Assembly (NCBI GenBank): GCA_920105625.2
Contig: OV050031.1
Span: forward strand, 4,939,501-5,003,500
From: Clusia tigrina
Lineage: Eukaryota > Arthropoda > Insecta > Diptera > Clusiidae
Direction of reading: 5' to 3'
DNA length: 64,000 nucleotides
A model generated the notes under the pieces. That model ran no database searches and was not told where the DNA came from. It worked only from the letters and a program-made list of their open reading frames with translations. Positions 59,801 to 64,000 of the stretch are shown one piece after another. Position numbers and translations under genes: made by a program. Positions within the stretch are counted from its first letter, which is position 1, and the number at the start of each line of letters is the position of its first letter.

Positions 59801-60472
59801 CTACGCAGGGGTACACGCAACACCAAAATATGCATACTCTCAGATAGCCAGGCAGCTCTAAAATCATTAATAAACTTCTCATTCCAATCAAAGCTGGTCT
59901 GGGAATGCTGTAAACTTCTCAATACCCTAGCAGCGAGAAACTCTGTTACGCTAATGTGGGTACCGGGACACGAGGGACATGAGGGCAACGAAATGGCAGA
60001 TTCTTTAGCAAAAAAGGGTGCAGACACTGCCTTTATAGGCCCAGAACCCTTCTGTGGGGTAAACAGTAGCTTCACAAATAACTTGTTGTGCGAACAGGAA
60101 AAACGAAGTCTGCTAAACTACTGGAGAGCCCAAAAAGGCATGCGGCAGTCGAGACTACTCATTGATCCTGAACACATAAGGGTAGATGCTTCTTTAAACC
60201 TCAGCAGAAATGACATCAAACTATACACTGAACTTTTAACAGGACACTGTAAACTAAATTACCACCTAAAGAAAATAGGCGTGGTAGAAGACGATTCTTG
60301 TCGACTCTGTCAAGAGAAGCAGGAAACGGCAGAACACATTCTGTGCACTTGCCCAGCGGTGGCAAGACGCAGACATAAGTACCTAGGCAGTGGGTTCATA
60401 TCTCCAAATCACCTAGTTAAAATTAAGCCCACAGCAGTTACGAGATTTATAAACAGTCTAGGACTGTTTTAG
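56825..60472 (+). CDS. LINE ORF2: endonuclease, reverse transcriptase, RNase H
   Basis: 1215 residues. The APE-type endonuclease has QIN (N21), QEPW (E48), DANAHHTVWGS (D152, N154) and SDHR (D227, H228). The reverse transcriptase has KSPGVDNI, AYRPISLTSF, TSVDITGAFDNA (D592), GCPQGGVLSPLLW and FADD (680-683), followed by KYLGVILD. RNase H has YTDGS (D947), E981, D1007 and D1059 in NEMADSLA, with WVPGH in front. A CxxC...H...C motif (C1159, C1162, H1171 and C1174 or C1176) closes the protein. All catalytic residues are present. It nicks target DNA and copies the element RNA there. The start is set by the TAATG overlap. Confidence 0.95.
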   Translation: MSQAPSRTQNSWKQLHCLQINLHRAIAASYRLSALVEHQSLDFVAIQEPWATNGRINGLQTKTCKLIYDNNVDRPRAAIMINKNIKFLPISELLQRDLVAVQAEVPSAKGRRTVVLASMYLPGDTEDAVSRELQQLTEYCRTRSLQWVVCCDANAHHTVWGSTDTNGRGESLLDFITTNNLVVVNRGDEPTFMNAIRGEVLDLTLASAFISNNISNWRVLNEVSLSDHRYICFDLGGEIGGTFEMRNVRKTNWSIYNFYLEQNIAGLSEKISNSQELDLEVNKLNNIIIEAFESSCNLVVKKRSRNVPWWSGELNVLRKKARQLFNRAKSNGDWASYRSALTAYNNELRRSKRDSWKKYCEEIETLPAATRLQKSLNKDHSNGLSTLKKPDGNFTESLEETGQLLLDTHFPGCATSGEDSEIIENTRFLMPTRRELSLARRIFTVNKTKWAISTFRPFKSPGVDNIQPCLLRQGVDVLAPVLTNIFRISLELGIVPKPWTKARVAFIPKAGKKADHTPKAYRPISLTSFLLKVMEKILDQYIRETYLKDSPLHIEQYAYQSGKSTETAIHSLTSKIEKAFEGKEIALCTSVDITGAFDNATFRSIEEGMNRKGIQRLIITWVLNMLKNRTTIFETGTAKQIVRSTKGCPQGGVLSPLLWLLVIDELLQTLNDLGYEIQGFADDLVIMVRGKFDSTITDRMQLALDITQNWCQEKGLSINPNKTNVVPFTKRRKLNLGTLSLGTTNLTMSNEMKYLGVILDKTLTWKNHLSYITSKALRATYACQRLYGKTWGLRPKMMAWSYKTIIVPMITYASLVWWPKVNQTGAQRTLNKIHRIACLSVTGAMRTCPTLALGVITGLTPLHLVVKRMAASAALRLPNLAHLKEGNLSGHAKILDTVWNSPCLMVFDKMDRKLDFSKQFKVVISDRSAWRNKEITIKQDSQLWYTDGSKMEDGSAGAGIVGPNFQKAIAMGKTASIFQAEVHALELCARECLRRGTRNTKICILSDSQAALKSLINFSFQSKLVWECCKLLNTLAARNSVTLMWVPGHEGHEGNEMADSLAKKGADTAFIGPEPFCGVNSSFTNNLLCEQEKRSLLNYWRAQKGMRQSRLLIDPEHIRVDASLNLSRNDIKLYTELLTGHCKLNYHLKKIGVVEDDSCRLCQEKQETAEHILCTCPAVARRRHKYLGSGFISPNHLVKIKPTAVTRFINSLGLF

Positions 60473-60545
60473 TTGGGTACGAGGCTGCACAATAGATCTT
60501 TTAGGTCGCGGTGTTCTTTTAGCCTGTCAATAATAATAATAATAA
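60473..60545 (+). terminator. LINE 3' UTR and TAA-repeat tail
   Basis: A 3' UTR of about 55 bp with cacaatagatcttttaggtc (60488-60507), followed by taa triplets instead of poly-A. The motif recurs in the related 3' ends at 5.04 and 53.87 kb, so it is probably the recognition site for the element's own reverse transcriptase. Confidence 0.7.
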
Positions 60546-60555
60546 CAGAGTAGAC

Positions 60556-61589
60556 TCTGAACATGCGTATATGCTTCAGTGAGACGAACAAGACTGCGTG
60601 AAAGTTAATAAATTACTTTACTTTATGCTAATTTATTAAATGATCTTCCCTTTTCAAAGAACTGACAGCGAAAGGACATAAATACATTTGCCTTGCCTTG
60701 CCACAAATACATACGAGGAAGCCGACAAGCTTGAAATCAAATATTTGCAAACAAACTTTAGACAGCCAGCTCTGTGGAAAAGCCATCAAAATGCTCAGTT
60801 CAGGACATCAGAATGCTCAGTTCAGGACATCAGAATGACAGTTGCACAAAATTCCAAAGTGAAAGAGCCTTCGAGGTTAAACAATTTAATTTTGAATTAA
60901 ATACTCAACCCCATTAGATAAATTGCTGAATAACTGAAAGGATTTGGGCTCCGCCAGCGCTCCAAGCCACACACACGCCCACCAGGTCTCCTGAATATTT
61001 CATGCGTTTATCGTGGAGATTGTATTAAATACCATAATTAGAATTTAAATATTTATGACGAGTTGCTGCTGCTGCTGCCACACCCTTGTAACCTGGTTAA
61101 TGTTGTTAAAAATTTACACAACACAACAACAAATGCATTTGTCGCGCTCCAGAAGTGTGTGGGTAGGTGTGGATTTAAACACAAACAGCAATCAATATTA
61201 ACAGTTTCCGTTTAAGTGAGAGCAAGTCAAGGGAAAAATCCATGAGCCTACCCTGGAGCCATTGGAAAAGATGTGTCCAGGCATTGACGTCGAAAGCACT
61301 TGCCAGGATTTGTCAGATCTTCTGGCGAAAAAACCTTCGTCTGAGGGTCAATTTTTCAGCACAAATGAAATTAGGATAGGGTCAGTTTTATGTTACCGAA
61401 TGTAGTTTAGAATTATCTGCAAACCATCCTTGTAGTAGTGCAATGGACCACCAACGGGCGTAAACCTTTTTCAGTTACATTTTTATTTGAAATGCAAATC
61501 CTGCCTTAGGGGGTGTTTTCGTACTACAAAAGCTTTAATCTTTCCGTTGGTTGCCATTGATTTTTCCTCTACGCAATAGTGCTCTATTT
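60556..61589. other. gene-free stretch
   Basis: A short duplicated atgctcagttcaggacatca lies at about 60792-60830. No gene recognised. Confidence 0.5.
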
Positions 61590-61690
61590 TTGTTGCTGAT
61601 GCTACTATTATTGCTCTGGTTGTTGCTTATGTTGTTGCTATTGTTGTTGCTTATGTTGCTGCTATTGTTGTTGTTGTCATTGTTATTGAT
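61590..61690 (+). repeat. TTG/TTA-rich triplet repeat
   Basis: Irregular gttgttgctattgttgtt units; gives spurious Leu-rich (plus) and Asn/Ser-rich (minus) frames. Confidence 0.8.
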
Positions 61691-62644
61691 GGCGCAGGTC
61701 CTTTGCGAAAACAAGCAAATAAATAGCAGCTCTAATGGAGGTTCGAAACAAAATTGGCTTGAAGCTTTTTCAACTTCAGCAGGCAAGCTAAAGGGCCACT
61801 GGAACAAAAACAACTGCGATGAGAGAACAACATCCAGAAACATAACGTAATTTAATTAAAATATAAATTGATTAATATTAATTGTATAATACTATAAAAA
61901 TATTGCTCGACTATGTTGCAGCAGCGCGGCGGATGTGTTGGAAGGATTTCCTTGCTGAATTCTATTCAAAGTATAAATAATTTGTGGCGTGCCAGCACGG
62001 TGGAAAAATTTAAATAAATCAATTCAATTTATTATAAAATATTTAATTTATTCTTTATTTAAGGGGGTTATTTTTGTTACTCGATCCTTGAGAACGATAT
62101 CAATGAATATTAAATGAAATTAGTGACAACTATTGACAGACTCAGTTTGTATTTGGCTTATGTCAATGTCCTATTAAGGGGATCTTGCAATCATAGGGAA
62201 TTATTTTATATATAATATATTTAGATATAATTTTATATATATTATTAAAATATAATATATTTAACTATAATTATATTGATATAATGAAACAACACAACGC
62301 AAACTATGTACCTACTCCGGATTCGAATCTGTGTTTCTGTATTCAGTTGAATGTTCATCGAAATAGCAATATGAATCCTTGTTATTTATTTCCACTACAC
62401 TTAAAAGTACTTCTCAGTATTCTATTCGAAGCTTCTCAAACTTTTGCATCCTTTTTTTAGTTATGGCTTTTGCCTGTAGTACTCTAGGAATCACCTTTGC
62501 TAGTACGAGTAACCTGGCTACCGGGATCCGATTTCTAGTTCAACTATGGCTTAGTCTACAAAGGTGCTTCTCTCGTCTTTTGTAGTATTTATACAACTTT
62601 TTGTTCTAATCATCGATAAAAATGGGGGCTGATTTAGTTTGCAG
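61691..62644. other. gene-free stretch, very AT-rich at 62.2 kb
   Basis: tatataatatattta-type sequence at about 62205-62285. No gene recognised. Confidence 0.5.
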
Positions 62645-62785
62645 ACTGAGGTTGTGGTAAGGGGATCGCAAATTAGATAGACTCAGGTTGTGCTAAAGAG
62701 ATCACAATTTAGTTAGACTCAGGTTGTGGTAAGAGGATCACAATTTAGTTAGACTCAGGTTGTGTTAAGGAGATCTCAATGAAAT
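62645..62785 (+). repeat. 42-bp tandem repeat, three and a half copies
   Basis: Units contain agactcaggttgtggtaag and gatcacaatttagtt. Confidence 0.9.
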
Positions 62786-63223
62786 GAGAGAGGAATATTG
62801 TTATGAGCCTGGATTGGAGTCATTAAGCTTGATTTTATGTAGTCCATTGTCTACTCACTGACTTTGTTCAATATCTCTTGGAGCCGTTTCACTGACATAT
62901 CATGTATAATAGGGTCATAACCATCATCTTCAGAACTAGTTTGGAAGTGATGGAAATTTAGTCCGAATAACAACGATTCTTTGTGGTACTTCTGCTAACT
63001 CTGGTTCATAGTGTGAAGCTGCTTCCTCATATGGTTAGCTGGTTGGTTGCTGCGGCGATGATCCCTCATTCCATTAACTCAAGTGCGCCGTTTTGATACC
63101 GCTCCTTTGGTTTGTATTCCAATTGGAATATCGTTCCGGCCATTAAAGCTAGTTGGATAGGTTTATGAACGCGATGATGAACGGTTCTTCATATAAAACC
63201 CCTGAATTTTCTTCATGCAAACT
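62786..63223. other. gene-free stretch
   Basis: No gene recognised. A short frame starting near 63153 would run across the LINE insertion site below. Confidence 0.45.
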
Positions 63224-63236
63224 TTGCCTCAAACAG

Positions 63237-63825
63237 AAAGGAAATGAGAGTGCGGCTGCCATTGCAAAAAGCGGAATCTTACTAACAAACGAGCTAGTAA
63301 GTAACGTACTATTGCCTTTAAAAATTATCAACAGCTGAGATTGAAGATGACATGATGAGAAAGGTGAAAGAACGGTAGAGTATTGCCACATGCAAGATCG
63401 CAAGCTCATGTGCAAACCATACTGCACTCACAGCAAATCGACGCTGGCACTTCCGAGGAAGGATTGCAGAATGGTAGTGGGAGTACTCACAGGTCACTGT
63501 CTAATGGCGGTACACGCGAAAAGGATGGGACTCACAGGCAAAAATGAATGCTGGAAGTGTGGGTAGCAAGGCACAAGGGAAACTCTGGAGCATCTACTAC
63601 GCCTATGCCCCACAATATCTAAAGCGCGCTTATCACCTCTGGGAGTTCCCTGGTTTGAAGGACTAGAAGAGGTCACACAACTAGGGATAGTTTCTCTCTT
63701 AGGATATGCTAAGAGCGTCTCCCTCTTCAACGATTCATACTATAGCTGTTAAATGGATATCCATCAAAGGACCTTGTAGGGCTATGTGTGGCCTTAACGG
63801 CCGACCAGTCTAATCTAACCTAACC
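63237..63825 (+). mobile_element. 5'-truncated Jockey/R1-type LINE with 13-bp target duplication
   Basis: Flanked by ttgcctcaaacag at 63224-63236 and 63826-63838, a perfect 13-bp duplication. The insert starts inside the last RNase H motif (GNESAAAIAKSG), continues as PYCTHSKSTLALPRKDCR, MVVGVLTGHCLMAVHAKRMG, ECWKCG, a stop, RETLEHLLRLCP, LSPLGVPWFEGLEE, and ends in a UTR with ggccttaacggccgaccagt and a taatctaacctaacc tail. A few stops and frame changes break the ORF. Confidence 0.88.
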
Positions 63826-63838
63826 TTGCCTCAAACAG

Positions 63839-64000
63839 GTACTTATTTTGCAAACGATTCCTTCAAGCTCTTCACACTCTGTGAGAGCCTTGTGGAATAT
63901 GAATGACAAGAACTGGAGGACATTTATATCCTCCTTTCTTACTGCCGTTCAGCGTTTACACGTTGCAGTTAATCAGGAGCTTACGTGACTTTAAATCATT
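63839..64000. other. window end, no feature recognised
   Basis: An open frame of about 50 codons (LWNMNDKNWRTFISSFLTAV) continues in phase from the sequence left of the LINE insertion. It is too short to claim as a gene. Confidence 0.35.

Larger units (their letters stand above)
54788..60542 (+). mobile_element. full-length LOA/R1-type LINE with intact ORFs
   Basis: A perfect 13-bp duplication taacagagtagac flanks it (54775-54787 and 60543-60555; the first t-a-a may overlap the tail). The element has a 5' UTR of about 565 bp, ORF1, ORF2 overlapping by one base, a 3' UTR of about 70 bp and a TAA-repeat tail. Both ORFs are uninterrupted. ORF1 with a DUF4780-like domain and ORF2 with endonuclease, RT, RNase H and a zinc C-terminus fit the LOA/R1/I group; I favour LOA, but phylogeny is needed. 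Open frames and a perfect duplication indicate a recent insertion of a possibly active copy. Confidence 0.93.

Overview
The window reads as nuclear DNA of a higher fly (Diptera). It is AT-rich, gene-poor and crowded with retroelements, short tandem arrays and simple repeats. The LINE families seen (RTE, Jockey, LOA/R1-like), the Ty3/gypsy element and the CCTAACC-type LINE tails are common in flies; a tephritid-like genome is a guess that sequence reading alone cannot settle. There is no convincing multi-exon host gene. One possible host terminal exon lies on the minus strand at 22.5-22.7 kb.

Layout. 0-1 kb: degenerate RTE-type LINE 3' end with a GAT-repeat tail. 1-8 kb: LINE 3' ends, an LTR-like promoter region with two covarying hairpins, and a tRNA-derived SINE. 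8-31 kb: mostly unassigned intergenic or intronic DNA with about ten unrelated tandem arrays, including a 131-bp satellite with a 262-bp higher-order pattern, several decayed LINE C-termini and a short poly-A retroposon with a perfect 11-bp target duplication. 31.7-37.1 kb: a Ty3/gypsy LTR retrotransposon on the minus strand with two 636-bp LTRs that look identical. 37-48 kb: a 135-bp repeat array, minisatellites, a second poly-A retroposon, SINE copies and LINE remnants. 48.9-52.3 kb: two arms of an 18-bp minisatellite in inverted orientation. 52.6-54.5 kb: a decayed Jockey element on the minus strand, interrupted by a minisatellite and by an oppositely oriented LINE 3' end. 54.8-60.5 kb: a complete, open LOA/R1-type LINE with a perfect 13-bp target duplication. 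60.6-64 kb: intergenic DNA and one more 5'-truncated LINE with a 13-bp duplication.

The most striking object is the LTR retrotransposon. Between its primer-binding site and a truncated pol gene, where gag should be, it carries an 81-codon open frame that matches the PP1-inhibitor family PPP1R14 (CPI-17/PHI-1). It keeps the TVKY phospho-threonine motif and the RKRL..E.W core, but the middle of the domain is missing, as if an exon-skipped host mRNA had been captured. The LTRs look identical and a 4-bp target duplication flanks them, so this chimera appears to have transposed recently with proteins supplied in trans.

The full-length LINE is the only element that looks competent by itself. Its ORF1 (DUF4780-like) and ORF2 (endonuclease, reverse transcriptase, RNase H, CCHC-like C-terminus) meet at TAATG, a stop-start overlap expected to couple their translation. 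Related 3' ends at 5.0 and 53.9 kb carry the same 3' terminal motif, so older relatives of this lineage have inserted here before.
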